From Nocardioides aurantiacus (lineage in GTDB: Bacteria; Actinomycetota; Actinomycetes; Propionibacteriales; Nocardioidaceae): 64,000 nt of DNA. Below, one piece after another: positions 1-8,173 of the stretch. A program made the translations under genes and the position numbers. Each line of letters starts with the position of its first letter. Positions within the stretch are counted from its first letter, which is position 1. The notes under the pieces were generated by a model. The model saw nothing but the letters and a program-made list of their open reading frames with translations. It was not told where the DNA came from and did not search any database. The stretch lies in contig NZ_RKHO01000001.1 in NCBI RefSeq assembly GCF_003752505.1, positions 3,996,009-4,060,008 on the forward strand, written 5' to 3'.

Positions 1-417
1 GTGTGCGCGATCGTCGGGGCGTTCGGCGTGCCCCTGCTCGCGACGCGGCTCTCGCCCGCCGTCACCATCGCGGTCGTGGGGCTGCTGTGGGTGTGCTTCC
101 CGGTGCAGCTGCTGCTCGCCCCGGAACTCTACCTGCTCGGCAGCGTCCTCGGCGGCGTCGCGCAGGGCGGCGGCTTCGCCGCGATCTTCACCATCGTCGT
201 GCAGGTCTCGCGCACCGACCGCGAGAGCGCTCAGCTCTCGGCGTTCGTCCAGGGCGTGGGGTACGTCGTGGCGGCGACCGGCCCCGCGGTGCTCGGCCTG
301 GCCCACGACGCGACCGACGCCTGGACCGCCCCGGTGCTGATCGTGCTGGGCACCACGGCCACCTTCGCCGTCATGGGCACCCTGGCCGGCGCCTCCCAGC
401 GCCGTTCCCACACCTAG
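1..417 (+). CDS. MFS transporter, C-terminal fragment (window-edge truncated)
   Basis: Only the last ~138 residues are present; the reading frame is open to the first base, so the true start lies outside the window. The fragment is strongly hydrophobic with about four membrane helices, and the glycine-rich GGVAQGGGFAAIF stretch in a helix is typical of the second half of major facilitator transporters of the CynX/NimT (cyanate or nitroimidazole-type) kind. It ends in a short basic cytoplasmic tail (QRRSHT). A near-perfect hairpin follows 8 bases after the stop. The substrate cannot be told from the fragment; the MFS assignment is fairly safe, the subfamily is a guess. Confidence 0.75.
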   Translation: MCAIVGAFGVPLLATRLSPAVTIAVVGLLWVCFPVQLLLAPELYLLGSVLGGVAQGGGFAAIFTIVVQVSRTDRESAQLSAFVQGVGYVVAATGPAVLGLAHDATDAWTAPVLIVLGTTATFAVMGTLAGASQRRSHT

Positions 418-424
418 GCGAGGA

Positions 425-460
425 CTACGGAGACGGTGGCAGGTGCCACCCTCTCCGTAG
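425..460. terminator. Bidirectional hairpin terminator
   Basis: Arms CTACGGAGA and GGTGGCA pair with TGCCACC and TCTCCGTAG (16 pairs, one C-C mismatch, tiny loop). It sits between the end of the MFS gene (plus) and the end of the GH65 gene (minus), so it can stop transcription from both sides. No U-tract is visible, which is normal for high-GC actinomycetes. The rest of 461-709 holds no recognisable gene. Confidence 0.75.
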
Positions 461-709
461 CGCGTCCGGAGCGGTCGGCGCGCCCCGGTGGGCTGGGCCC
501 CGGGGTGGGGTGGCCCACCGGTCGGGCGGGGGCCGAGGGTCAGACCACGCGCGCTGGGTACGTGAGGGGTGGATGCCACCTCGGGTGCGCAGCCCAGGCC
601 CGAGGTGATCGTCCGCGGCATCCCACGTTGGTCAAGCAGCGAGCCACGGAGGTGCCGTGGGTGGTGCCCCGCCACGTCGTCCGCGACGGCGGCGGGGTGC
701 CACCCGTCC

Positions 710-3277
710 TCAGCCCCGGCCGAAGGCGTTGTCGCCCTCGCCGACGACCATCTCGAGGGGCGCGTCCATCTCGGGGGCGACGTCCTCGACGAACATCATC
801 GGCTCGGGCACGCCCGCGGTGATCTTGGTGCCGTCGGCGCGGGTGCCACCGACCTGGGGCTTGTCGCCGAGCAGGCCGTCGATGCGCGGGCCCTGGTCGG
901 CCAGGGCGACCACGAGCGGCTCCTCGACGCAGACCTTGTGCAGCTGGCCGCCGACGCGGACGTGCACCTTCTCCTCGCCCATCGACAGGCAGGTGACCGC
1001 GAGCGAGTCCTGGGTGATCTCCACGCGCAGCTGCGAGCCGCGCCACGCGAGCGGGAAGCGCAGCGCGTCCCAGCCCGCGGGCAGGCGGGGGTCGAAGCTG
1101 AGCCGGCCCTCGCGGTCGCCCATGCCGGCGAAGCCGAAGACGATGGCGCTCCACACACCGCCGGCGGACGCGACGTGGATGCCGTCGACGGTGTTCTCGT
1201 GGAGGTCGCCGAGGTCGACGTAGACCGCCTGGCGGAAGTAGTCCATCGCGACCTCGTGGTAGCCAACCTCGGCCGCCATGATCGACTGCACGACCGCCGA
1301 CAGGGTGGAGTCGCCGGTGGTGATCGGGTCGTAGTACTCGAAGTTGGCGCGCTTCTGCTCGTCGGTGAAGCGGTCGCCGTGCAGGAACATCGCCAGCACC
1401 ACGTCGGCCTGCTTGAGCACCTGGAACCGGTAGATCACCAGCGGGTGGTAGTGCAGCATCAGCGGCCGGTTCTCCATCGGCGTCCGCGAGAGGTCCCACA
1501 CCTCGCGGTCGAGGAAGAAGTCGTCCTGCGGGTGGATGCCCAGGCCCTCGTCGAAGGGGATGGCCATCCCCTCGGCGCAGCGCTTCCAGGTCTCGACCTC
1601 GTCCGCGCCCAGCCCGAGCCGGTGCACCAGCTTCTGGTGGTCGACCGGGTAGTGCTCGCGGATCCGCTCGACGACCAGCGCGGCCTTCTCGAGGTTGTAG
1701 CGGGCCATCACGTTGGTGAACAGGTTGTTGTTCACCACGGTGGTGTACTCGTCCGGCCCGGTGACGCCGTGGATGTGGAAGCTGGGCTTGCCGTTGGTGC
1801 GCCAGAACCCCAGCTCGGACCACATCCGGGCGGTCTCGACGAGCAGGTCGACGCCGTCACGGACCAGGAAGCCGACGTCGTTGGTGGCGCCGACGTACTG
1901 CATCAGGGCGTAGGCGATGTCGGCGTCGATGTGCATCTGGGCGCTGCCGGCCGCGTAGTACGCCGAGGCCTCCTCGCCGTTGATCGTGCGCCACGGGAAC
2001 AACGCCCCGCTCTGCGCCATCTCGCGGGCCCGCTGCCGCGCCGCCGGGAGCATCCGGTTGCGGAAGTGCAGCAGGTTGCGCGCCACGTGGGGCTGGGTGA
2101 AGGACAGGAACGGGACGACGTAGATCTCGGTGTCCCAGAAGTAGTGGCCCTCGTAGCCCGAGCCGGTGACGCCCTTGGCCGGGACGCCCTGGCGGTCGGC
2201 GCGGGCGCTGGCCTGGGCGAGGGTGAACAGGTTGAACCGCACGCCCTGCTGCAGCTCGGCGTCGCCGTCGAGCTCGACGTCGCTGGTGGCCCAGAACCGG
2301 TCGTACCAGCCGCGCTGCTCCTCCTCGTAGTGCGTCACCGAGTGGCGCAGCGCGCGGTCCAGGGTGCGGTCGCAGCGGTCGGAGAGCTCGCGCACGGGCA
2401 CGCCGCGCGAGGTGTGGTAGCTGACGACCTTCTCCAGCCGGATCGACCGGCCCTCGCGGGCCTCGACCCGGAAGACCGTCTTGCCGAGGTCCTCGCTGCC
2501 GCGGACCAGCACCTCGTGCTCGTTCTCGGTCTCGAGCCGGTGGTCGGCGGCGACGGCGATGGTCATCTGCGACCGGGCGCACTGGTAGCCCAGCATCATC
2601 CGGTCCTCGGTGGCGTAGTGCATCCGCGGCAGCAGCACCCGCTGGTCGAACGCGGCGGCCTTGCGGGGGTCGGTGCCCTCGCCCATCGCCTCGTACGGCG
2701 TGTGGTACTCGTCCTGCCCGTCCTGGCGGTTGAGCAGCTGCGAGGAGATGACGATCGGCGCGTCTCCGGTGAGCATCGTGACCTCGAGGGTCATCACAGC
2801 GAGGTGGCGCTGGGTCATCGAGACCATCCGGGTCGACTCGACCAGGACGCGCTTGCCCGAGGGGGTGCGCCAGACCAGGCTGCGCCGGAGGATGCCGTCG
2901 CGGAAGTCGAGGCTGCGCTCGTAGTGCTCGAGGTCGGCGGTGCCGAGGATGAGCGGCTCGTCGTCGACGTAGAGCTTCATCAGCTTGGAGTCGGGGACGT
3001 TGACGATGGTCTGGCCGGTGCGCGCGAAGCCGAAGGCGGCCTCGGCGTGACGGATCGGCCAGGTCTCGTGGAAGCCGTTGACGAACGTGCCGTGGGCGAC
3101 GGCGTCGCGGCCCTCCTCGGGGTTGCCGCGCATGCCGAGGTAGCCGTTGCCGACGGCGAACAGGGTCTCGGTGGTGCCGAGGTCCTCGTAGCGGTGGGTG
3201 GTCTCCACCAACCGCCACGGGTCGGCGGGGAAGCGGCCGCGGTCCATCGGGTGCGCGATCTTCTGGCGGCGGTTCAC
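710..3277 (-). CDS. Glycoside hydrolase family 65 disaccharide phosphorylase
   Basis: 855 residues, the usual length for GH65 maltose/trehalose/kojibiose phosphorylases. These cytoplasmic enzymes split an alpha-glucosyl disaccharide with phosphate to give beta-glucose 1-phosphate and glucose. The N-terminal part (FAVGNGYLGMRGN at ~40-52) is the GH65 super-sandwich domain. The GVTGPDEYTTVVNNN stretch near residue 505 carries the conserved catalytic acid Glu, and the C-terminal small beta domain is present. The GTG start overlaps the stop of the upstream HAD gene (GTGA), so the two are translationally coupled. The HAD partner would turn beta-glucose 1-phosphate into glucose 6-phosphate. Which disaccharide is used (trehalose, maltose, kojibiose, nigerose) cannot be read from the motif. 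Confidence 0.93.
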   Translation of the reverse strand: MNRRQKIAHPMDRGRFPADPWRLVETTHRYEDLGTTETLFAVGNGYLGMRGNPEEGRDAVAHGTFVNGFHETWPIRHAEAAFGFARTGQTIVNVPDSKLMKLYVDDEPLILGTADLEHYERSLDFRDGILRRSLVWRTPSGKRVLVESTRMVSMTQRHLAVMTLEVTMLTGDAPIVISSQLLNRQDGQDEYHTPYEAMGEGTDPRKAAAFDQRVLLPRMHYATEDRMMLGYQCARSQMTIAVAADHRLETENEHEVLVRGSEDLGKTVFRVEAREGRSIRLEKVVSYHTSRGVPVRELSDRCDRTLDRALRHSVTHYEEEQRGWYDRFWATSDVELDGDAELQQGVRFNLFTLAQASARADRQGVPAKGVTGSGYEGHYFWDTEIYVVPFLSFTQPHVARNLLHFRNRMLPAARQRAREMAQSGALFPWRTINGEEASAYYAAGSAQMHIDADIAYALMQYVGATNDVGFLVRDGVDLLVETARMWSELGFWRTNGKPSFHIHGVTGPDEYTTVVNNNLFTNVMARYNLEKAALVVERIREHYPVDHQKLVHRLGLGADEVETWKRCAEGMAIPFDEGLGIHPQDDFFLDREVWDLSRTPMENRPLMLHYHPLVIYRFQVLKQADVVLAMFLHGDRFTDEQKRANFEYYDPITTGDSTLSAVVQSIMAAEVGYHEVAMDYFRQAVYVDLGDLHENTVDGIHVASAGGVWSAIVFGFAGMGDREGRLSFDPRLPAGWDALRFPLAWRGSQLRVEITQDSLAVTCLSMGEEKVHVRVGGQLHKVCVEEPLVVALADQGPRIDGLLGDKPQVGGTRADGTKITAGVPEPMMFVEDVAPEMDAPLEMVVGEGDNAFGRG

Positions 3278-4041
3278 GGCGCGTCCTGGGTGGGCGGCAC
3301 CAGCTCGTCGAGGTCGGCGACGACGAGGTGGGCCCCGGCGTCGGTGAGGGTCTGGACGCCGGCGCCGCGGTCGACGCCGATCACGAGCGCGAAGTCGCCG
3401 GCCGCACCCGCACGGACGCCGGAGACGGCGTCCTCCAGCACGACGGCGCGGTCGGGGGTGGTGCCGAGGACCTCGGCGGCGCGGACGAAGGTGTCGGGCG
3501 CCGGCTTGCCGGGCAGGCCCTCGGCCTTGGCCACGGCGCCGTCGACGACGGTGGCGAAGCGGTCGGAGAGCCCGGCGGTCTCGAGCACGGCCGGGGCGTT
3601 GGCCGAGGAGGAGACCACGGCCAGCGGCAGGCCGAGCGAGCGCAGGTGGTCGAGCAGGCGCACCGAGCCGGGGTAGCCCTCGACGCCGTCGCGCTCGAGC
3701 ACCGCGTTGAAGGCGTCGTTCTTGCGGTTGCCCAGGCCCTTGACCGTCTCGCGGTCGGCCGGGTCGTCGTCCTCGCCCTCGGGCAGCTCGATGCCGCGCG
3801 AGGACAGGAAGTCACGGACCCCGTCGAAGCGGGGCTTGCCGTCGACGTGGGCGAAGTAGTCCGCGTCGGTGTACGCCGCGCGGTCACCGCCGCCGGCGTC
3901 GCCCCCGGAGAGGAAGGCGTTGAACATCTCGGCCCAGGCGCGCATGTGCACCTCGGCGGTCGGGGTGACCACGCCGTCGAGGTCGAACAGCACGGCGGCG
4001 TAGTCGGACCAGTCGACCGGGGTAGTTGAGTCATGCAGCAC
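3274..4041 (-). CDS. HAD hydrolase, beta-phosphoglucomutase-like
   Basis: About 255 residues. HAD motif I is LFDLDGVVTP (nucleophile Asp20, acid/base Asp22), with motif II VVSSSAN, a motif III lysine near PGKPAPDTF and motif IV VVLEDAVSGV. The long insert with DADYFAHVDGKPRFDGV between motif I and the core matches the helical cap of the beta-phosphoglucomutase/trehalose-phosphatase-like group. It is the first gene of a two-gene unit with GH65, which supports isomerising beta-glucose 1-phosphate to glucose 6-phosphate. I chose the GTG at 4041 because TACGCT lies exactly 6 bases upstream, the leaderless pattern seen across the window; an open frame continues to 4128 but adds unhelpful residues. 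Confidence 0.88.
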   Translation of the reverse strand: MLHDSTTPVDWSDYAAVLFDLDGVVTPTAEVHMRAWAEMFNAFLSGGDAGGGDRAAYTDADYFAHVDGKPRFDGVRDFLSSRGIELPEGEDDDPADRETVKGLGNRKNDAFNAVLERDGVEGYPGSVRLLDHLRSLGLPLAVVSSSANAPAVLETAGLSDRFATVVDGAVAKAEGLPGKPAPDTFVRAAEVLGTTPDRAVVLEDAVSGVRAGAAGDFALVIGVDRGAGVQTLTDAGAHLVVADLDELVPPTQDAP

Positions 4042-4047
4042 CCGAGA

Positions 4048-4053
4048 AGCGTA
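4048..4053 (-). promoter_or_regulatory. -10 box of leaderless HAD-GH65 operon
   Basis: TACGCT on the minus strand, 6 bases before the GTG at 4041. This spacing places the transcription start at or next to the first codon. No clear -35 element. Confidence 0.5.
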
Positions 4054-4169
4054 GGGGCGATGCGGGTCGGTCGTGACATCGATGTGGACACGGTCACCGC
4101 TGGGAGTAGACCACCGGTGCCTCCGCACCGTGCCGCCGCGCCGTCCTCGGGGGCGGCCTCCGGCCTGGC

Positions 4170-4175
4170 TAGGGT
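4170..4175 (+). promoter_or_regulatory. -10 box of leaderless zur-like gene
   Basis: TAGGGT, then six bases, then the GTG at 4182. Fits the leaderless layout; no -35 seen. Confidence 0.5.
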
Positions 4176-4181
4176 GACGGC

Positions 4182-4580
4182 GTGACCGACCCGACGCCCA
4201 CGCCGCGCGGCCGCACCTCCGCCAAGCGCGCGGCGATCGCCGAGACGCTCGCGGGGTTCGAGGACTTCCGCAGTGCGCAGGACGTCCACGAGGAGATGCG
4301 CCGCGCCGACCGGCGGGTCGGCCTGGCCACGGTCTACCGCACCCTCCAGGCCATGGTGGAGGGCGGCGAGCTCGACTCGCTGCGCTCGGAGACCGGCGAG
4401 GTCACCTACCGGCTGTGCTCGGGGAGCCACCACCACCACCTGGTCTGCCGCGTGTGCGGCAAGGCCCTGGAGGTCGAGGGCCCCGCGGTGGAGACCTGGG
4501 CCGCCGCGACGGCCGAGGCGCACGGCTTCCGCGACATCAGCCACACCGTCGAGCTCGTGGGGACCTGCTCGGACCACTGA
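4182..4580 (+). CDS. zur: Fur-family metalloregulator, Zur-like (FurB)
   Basis: 132 residues, usual Fur length. An N-terminal winged helix (VGLATVYRTLQAMVEGGEL at ~46-64) is the DNA-recognition region. A metal-binding part has the HHHHLVCRVCGK motif (His83-86, Cys89 and Cys92 of the structural zinc site), and the chain ends GTCSDH. The string CGKALEVEGPAVE followed by HGFRDISHTVELVGTC is the pattern of actinobacterial Zur rather than iron-sensing Fur. The usual final Cys of GTCxxC is His here, so the second Cys of that pair is missing. It is a DNA-binding repressor expected to respond to zinc. It diverges from the HAD-GH65 pair and converges with the MOSC gene 3 bases away. Confidence 0.9.
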   Translation: MTDPTPTPRGRTSAKRAAIAETLAGFEDFRSAQDVHEEMRRADRRVGLATVYRTLQAMVEGGELDSLRSETGEVTYRLCSGSHHHHLVCRVCGKALEVEGPAVETWAAATAEAHGFRDISHTVELVGTCSDH

Positions 4581-4583
4581 GGG

Positions 4584-5555
4584 TCAGGCGCCCAGCCGGA
4601 CCGCCCGCTGGAGGGTGGCGGCGAGGGCGCGGTCGGCGGCACGGCGTACGACGCCCGGGGGACGGCCCGGCGTCAGGGAGACCTCGTCGCCCTCGTGGAC
4701 CGGACCCTCGGCCGCCACCTCGGCGTACGCCCCGGCGAAGCGGTCGGCCCGTCGCGCCACCGCCCGCATCACCTCGCGGTCACGGTCGAGGCCGGCCTGG
4801 GGCCGCGTGGGCACGACGCACCGCACCGTCGGCGTCACCACGTCGAGCCGGGCGCCGCCGAGCCGGAGGGTGCCGCCGGACCAGCCGTGCTCGGGCAGCC
4901 CGGGGTCGGGCGCCCGGTCCGGGTCGGTCAGCTCGAGCACCACGTTGGGCCGGAACCGGCGTACGTCGAACCGGGACCCCGGCGCCTCGGCCGCGAGCGT
5001 CGCCAGGGTGGTCGTGGAGAGGAGGTGGACCGGGAAGACGTCGACGTGGCTGCCCGGCGGGGTGGCGTAGCGCGCCAGCCGCAGCAGCGTGGCCAGCGGG
5101 ATGGCCGGCCGGGAGGGGAGCCGGTCGTCGCGGTCGAGGCCGAGGTCGCGGCGTACGGACGCGGGGGTCTGCACGCCCGCCCGGTGCGCCCGGCGGTCAC
5201 CGAGCGGCGGCAGCGGCGCGAGCCGCACCCGCCGCCCGAGCAGCTCGGAGAGCCGCTGGTGGACGCGCGGGTCGTCGCTGCCCAGCTCCTCGCCGCCGGG
5301 GAGGGTCACCACCACCGGCCACGGCCGGCCCGGCCCGACGTCGGCCGGCGGCTCGCCGTCGAAGCGCGCCTCGCAGGCCAGCAGCCCGGGGAGCCGGCGG
5401 GCGGTCGCCAGGACGTCGGTCTCGAGGTCGCGGACGGCCCAGAGCCGGTCGGTGCGTACGCCGCGCCGCCCCACCGTCGCCGCGGGCACCCGGTGGCCGC
5501 CCATCGACTTCACCGGGTAGCGCCACAGCTGCGCGACCCGACCCACCGGCTCCAC
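4584..5555 (-). CDS. MOSC domain protein (MOSC_N plus MOSC)
   Basis: About 323 residues. The start RVAQLWRYPVKSMGG is the hallmark of the MOSC N-terminal beta barrel, and a MOSC domain follows (DVFPVHLLST, FRPNVVLEL, LRLGGARLDVVTPTVRCVV with its conserved cysteine). MOSC proteins bind sulfur or molybdenum-cofactor-related groups (for example mARC-type N-hydroxylated-substrate reductases or YiiM-like proteins), and this one is probably cytoplasmic. The start is taken as the GTG at 5555, with a GTG at 5546 as the alternative. The upstream small gene ends 8 bases away, so the two likely share a transcript. The substrate is unknown. Confidence 0.85.
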   Translation of the reverse strand: MEPVGRVAQLWRYPVKSMGGHRVPAATVGRRGVRTDRLWAVRDLETDVLATARRLPGLLACEARFDGEPPADVGPGRPWPVVVTLPGGEELGSDDPRVHQRLSELLGRRVRLAPLPPLGDRRAHRAGVQTPASVRRDLGLDRDDRLPSRPAIPLATLLRLARYATPPGSHVDVFPVHLLSTTTLATLAAEAPGSRFDVRRFRPNVVLELTDPDRAPDPGLPEHGWSGGTLRLGGARLDVVTPTVRCVVPTRPQAGLDRDREVMRAVARRADRFAGAYAEVAAEGPVHEGDEVSLTPGRPPGVVRRAADRALAATLQRAVRLGA

Positions 5556-5563
5556 GGCGGCGC

Positions 5564-5875
5564 TCAGCCGGTGCCGCGGTCGTCGTCCGCGCGGGTCGGC
5601 AGGGGTGGGCTGACGAACCGCTCGGTCGAGGCCAGGGCCGCGTCGACCCGGGTGACGCGCACCCGGGTGACCCCGGGCTGGCCGGGGGCGTCGACCACCT
5701 CGGCCTGCAGCTCGACCAGGTCGAGCCGGGCGTCGAGCACCCGCCAGGTCACCAGGCTGCCGAAGCCGCCCACCCCCGACAGCGAGCCGCCGTGGACCTG
5801 CACGGCCGCCACCAGGGCGGCCGCGACGGCACACGGGCGGCCTACGACGAGGGCCTCGACCACGGGTGCTGGCAC
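5564..5875 (-). CDS. Small conserved-looking hypothetical protein
   Basis: About 103 residues from the GTG at 5875, which has AGGAG upstream at reasonable spacing. The middle reads like a small alpha/beta domain (VQVHGGSLSGVGGFGSLVTW, then ARLDLVELQAEVV and VTRVRVTRVDAALAST). No family was recognised. It sits 8 bases upstream of the MOSC gene on the same strand, the main reason to believe it is real. The protein could start at the GTG at 5863 instead. Function unknown. Confidence 0.5.
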   Translation of the reverse strand: MPAPVVEALVVGRPCAVAAALVAAVQVHGGSLSGVGGFGSLVTWRVLDARLDLVELQAEVVDAPGQPGVTRVRVTRVDAALASTERFVSPPLPTRADDDRGTG

Positions 5876-6000
5876 TTCGAGGAGCTCCTGGGATCTGCGG
5901 GGGAGTGCTGGGGACAGTGAACACCTGTGCTGGTCGTCGCGGCGGAGAATCGGCGAACCGGCGGGCACCCGCCCGGTGCGGCGCCGCGCCGTGGGCCACC

Positions 6001-6006
6001 TAGGCT
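6001..6006 (+). promoter_or_regulatory. -10 box of leaderless MFS gene
   Basis: TAGGCT, six bases, then the GTG at 6013. Same leaderless spacing as several other genes here. Confidence 0.5.
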
Positions 6007-6012
6007 CGTGCG

Positions 6013-7218
6013 GTGTCCGGACCGACCGCCAGCATGCCCTCCCCGACCAGCCGGAGCAGCGCGAGCACGCTCGCGGCGCGCAACGCGGTGGCGCTGACGT
6101 TCTTCCTCAACGGGCTGCTGTTCGCGACCTGGGTGTCCCGGATCCCGGAGGCGCGGCGGTCGCTGGGGCTCGACAACGGCCAGCTCGGCCTGCTGCTGCT
6201 GGCGATCGCGGCCGGGTCGCTGCTGTCGATGCCGACCTCGGGGGCGCTGATCTCGCGGCTGGGCACCACCCTCGTCGTGCGCGTGGCCGGGCTGAGCGCG
6301 CTCGTCGGTCTCGCCCTCGCCGCCGTGGCGATCGGGGTGTCCTCGGTGCCGGTCGCGGCGGTGGGGCTGTTCCTCTACGGCGTCGGCACCGGCGTGTGGG
6401 ACGTCGCGATGAACGTCGAGGGCGCAGCCGTCGAGCAGCACCTGGGCCGGACCGTGATGCCGCGCTTCCACGCCGCGTTCAGCTTCGGCACCGTGCTCGG
6501 CTCGGCCGTGGGCGCGGCCGCCGTCGGGCTCGGGGTGCCCACCGCGGGCCACCTGCCCGTGCTGGCGGTCCTCGCCGTGGCCGTGCTGCTGTCCTGCACC
6601 CGGATGTTCCTGCCCGACGAGGACGCGGCCCACGACGGCGACGAGGGGCCGACCCCGTCGTCGTGGTCGGCGTGGACCGAGCCGCGCACGCTGCTGATCG
6701 GCCTGATGGTGCTGGCCCTGGCGCTGACCGAGGGCACCGCCAACGACTGGCTGGCCCTGGCGCTGGTCGACGGGTACGACGTGGCCGACTGGGTCGGCGT
6801 CGCCGGCTTCGCCGTCTTCGTGACCGCGATGACGGTCGGCCGGCTGGGCGGGCCGGTGCTGCTCGACCGGTTCGGCCGGGTGCCGGTGCTGTGGGCCACG
6901 ATGGCGGCCGCGGGCGGCGGCGTGCTGCTGATCGTGCTCGGCCAGAGCCTCGCGCTCGTGGTCGTCGGGGTCGTGCTGTGGGGCCTCGGGGCGTCGCTGG
7001 GCTTCCCGGTCGGGATGAGCGCCGCGGCCGACGACCCGAAGCGGGCGGCAGCACGGGTCAGCGTCGTCTCGACCATCGGGTACGCCGCGTTCCTCTCGGG
7101 CCCGCCGCTGATCGGCTTCGTCGCCGACCACGTCGGCACCCTCGACGCGCTGCTGGTGGTGGCGATCGTGCTGGTGCCGTCGGCGCTGGTCGTGCCGGCC
7201 GCGCGGTCCCGCCGCTAG
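6013..7218 (+). CDS. MFS transporter (YbjJ/fucose-permease-like)
   Basis: 401 residues, about 12 predicted membrane helices. The beginning (NGLLFATWVSRIPEARRSLGL) and the helix-4/5 segment GVWDVAMNVEG followed by MPRFHAAFSFGTVLGSAVGA are characteristic of the YbjJ-like branch of major facilitator transporters, which includes uncharacterised inner-membrane permeases related to FucP-type sugar transporters. The start GTG at 6013 is supported by the TAGGCT box. The AEC-type transporter gene starts 21 bases after its stop, so the two may be cotranscribed. The substrate is unknown. Confidence 0.88.
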   Translation: MSGPTASMPSPTSRSSASTLAARNAVALTFFLNGLLFATWVSRIPEARRSLGLDNGQLGLLLLAIAAGSLLSMPTSGALISRLGTTLVVRVAGLSALVGLALAAVAIGVSSVPVAAVGLFLYGVGTGVWDVAMNVEGAAVEQHLGRTVMPRFHAAFSFGTVLGSAVGAAAVGLGVPTAGHLPVLAVLAVAVLLSCTRMFLPDEDAAHDGDEGPTPSSWSAWTEPRTLLIGLMVLALALTEGTANDWLALALVDGYDVADWVGVAGFAVFVTAMTVGRLGGPVLLDRFGRVPVLWATMAAAGGGVLLIVLGQSLALVVVGVVLWGLGASLGFPVGMSAAADDPKRAAARVSVVSTIGYAAFLSGPPLIGFVADHVGTLDALLVVAIVLVPSALVVPAARSRR

Positions 7219-7239
7219 TGCCGGCGACCGGCGGCTGAG

Positions 7240-8154
7240 GTGGCCCTGCTCAACGGCTTCGTCACCCTCGCGCTCGTCATCGGGCTGGGGGCGCTGCTGG
7301 CCCACCTGCGGGTGGTCACCGAGGTCACGCAGCGCGAGCTCAGCCGGCTGGCGTTCTGGGTGGCCTCGCCCGCGCTGATCCTCACCACGATGGCCCGCAC
7401 CGACCTCGACGCGGCGCTGGTCGGCGGCACGGTCGCGGCGCTGGCCTCGGTCGTGGTCGCCGGCGGCGCCTACGCGGCGTACGCCCGGTGGTGGCTGCGG
7501 CGCGACCTCGACGGCCTGCTCGTGGGGGTGCTGTGCTCGACGTACGTCAACGCGGGCAACCTGGGACTCGCGATCGCGGGCTACGTGCTCGGCAACGCCG
7601 CGGCGGTCGTGCCGGCGCTGCTGGTGCAGCTGCTGCTCCTGCAGCCGCTCTCGCTCGCCGTGCTCGAGAGCCGGACCCGCGGCCGCACCGGCCTGCTCCA
7701 GGTGGCCGGCCAGCCGCTGCGCACCCCGCTCACCCTCGCCTCGGTGGCGGGCCTGGTGCTCGCCGCGACCGGGTGGCGCCTGCCCACCGCGGTGCAGGCG
7801 CCGGTCGAGCTCGTCGGGGCGATGGCGATCCCGATGATGCTGCTGGCCTACGGCATCGCCCTGCGGCTCGGTCCCGGCCTGGCCGAGGCGGGCGCCCGTG
7901 CCGAGCTGGGCGTCATCGTGGCCTGCAAGCTGGCCGTCCAGCCGCTCACGGCGTACGTCGTGGCGGTGCTCCTCGGCATCGAGGGGCCGGCGCTCGTGGC
8001 GGTCGTGGTGACCGCGGCGCTGCCGACGGCGCAGAACATCTTCATCATCGCCAGCCGCTACCGCCGGGCCGAGACCCTGGCCCGCGACTCGGTGCTGCTC
8101 ACCACGCTCGCCTCGGTGCCGGTGATCGTGGGTGTCGTGCTGGTGCTCGGCTGA
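7240..8154 (+). CDS. AEC-family (auxin efflux carrier-like) transporter
   Basis: 304 residues, about 10 hydrophobic segments in the two-fold five-helix layout of the AEC/PIN family (BART superfamily). Visible hallmarks are LARLRV-like helix ends, the central NAGNLGLAIAGYVLG stretch with its conserved Asn-Gly pair (~107-121), and LPTAQNIFIIASRY near the C-terminus. These inner-membrane carriers move small organic anions such as malate. The start is the GTG at 7240. The next gene starts 19 bases after the stop but has its own -10 box. Confidence 0.88.
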   Translation: MALLNGFVTLALVIGLGALLAHLRVVTEVTQRELSRLAFWVASPALILTTMARTDLDAALVGGTVAALASVVVAGGAYAAYARWWLRRDLDGLLVGVLCSTYVNAGNLGLAIAGYVLGNAAAVVPALLVQLLLLQPLSLAVLESRTRGRTGLLQVAGQPLRTPLTLASVAGLVLAATGWRLPTAVQAPVELVGAMAIPMMLLAYGIALRLGPGLAEAGARAELGVIVACKLAVQPLTAYVVAVLLGIEGPALVAVVVTAALPTAQNIFIIASRYRRAETLARDSVLLTTLASVPVIVGVVLVLG

Positions 8155-8160
8155 GCCCCG

Positions 8161-8166
8161 TAGCGT
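8161..8166 (+). promoter_or_regulatory. -10 box of leaderless HAD gene
   Basis: TAGCGT, seven bases, then the GTG at 8174. Supports the later of the possible starts. Confidence 0.45.
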
Positions 8167-8173
8167 CCACCCC

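Noticed and set aside
569..3676. A 1035-codon plus-strand open frame across the GH65 and HAD genes
   Set aside because: Antisense shadow typical of high-GC DNA; its translation is Val/Asp/Arg-rich with no fold pattern, while the minus strand has clear GH65 and HAD motifs.
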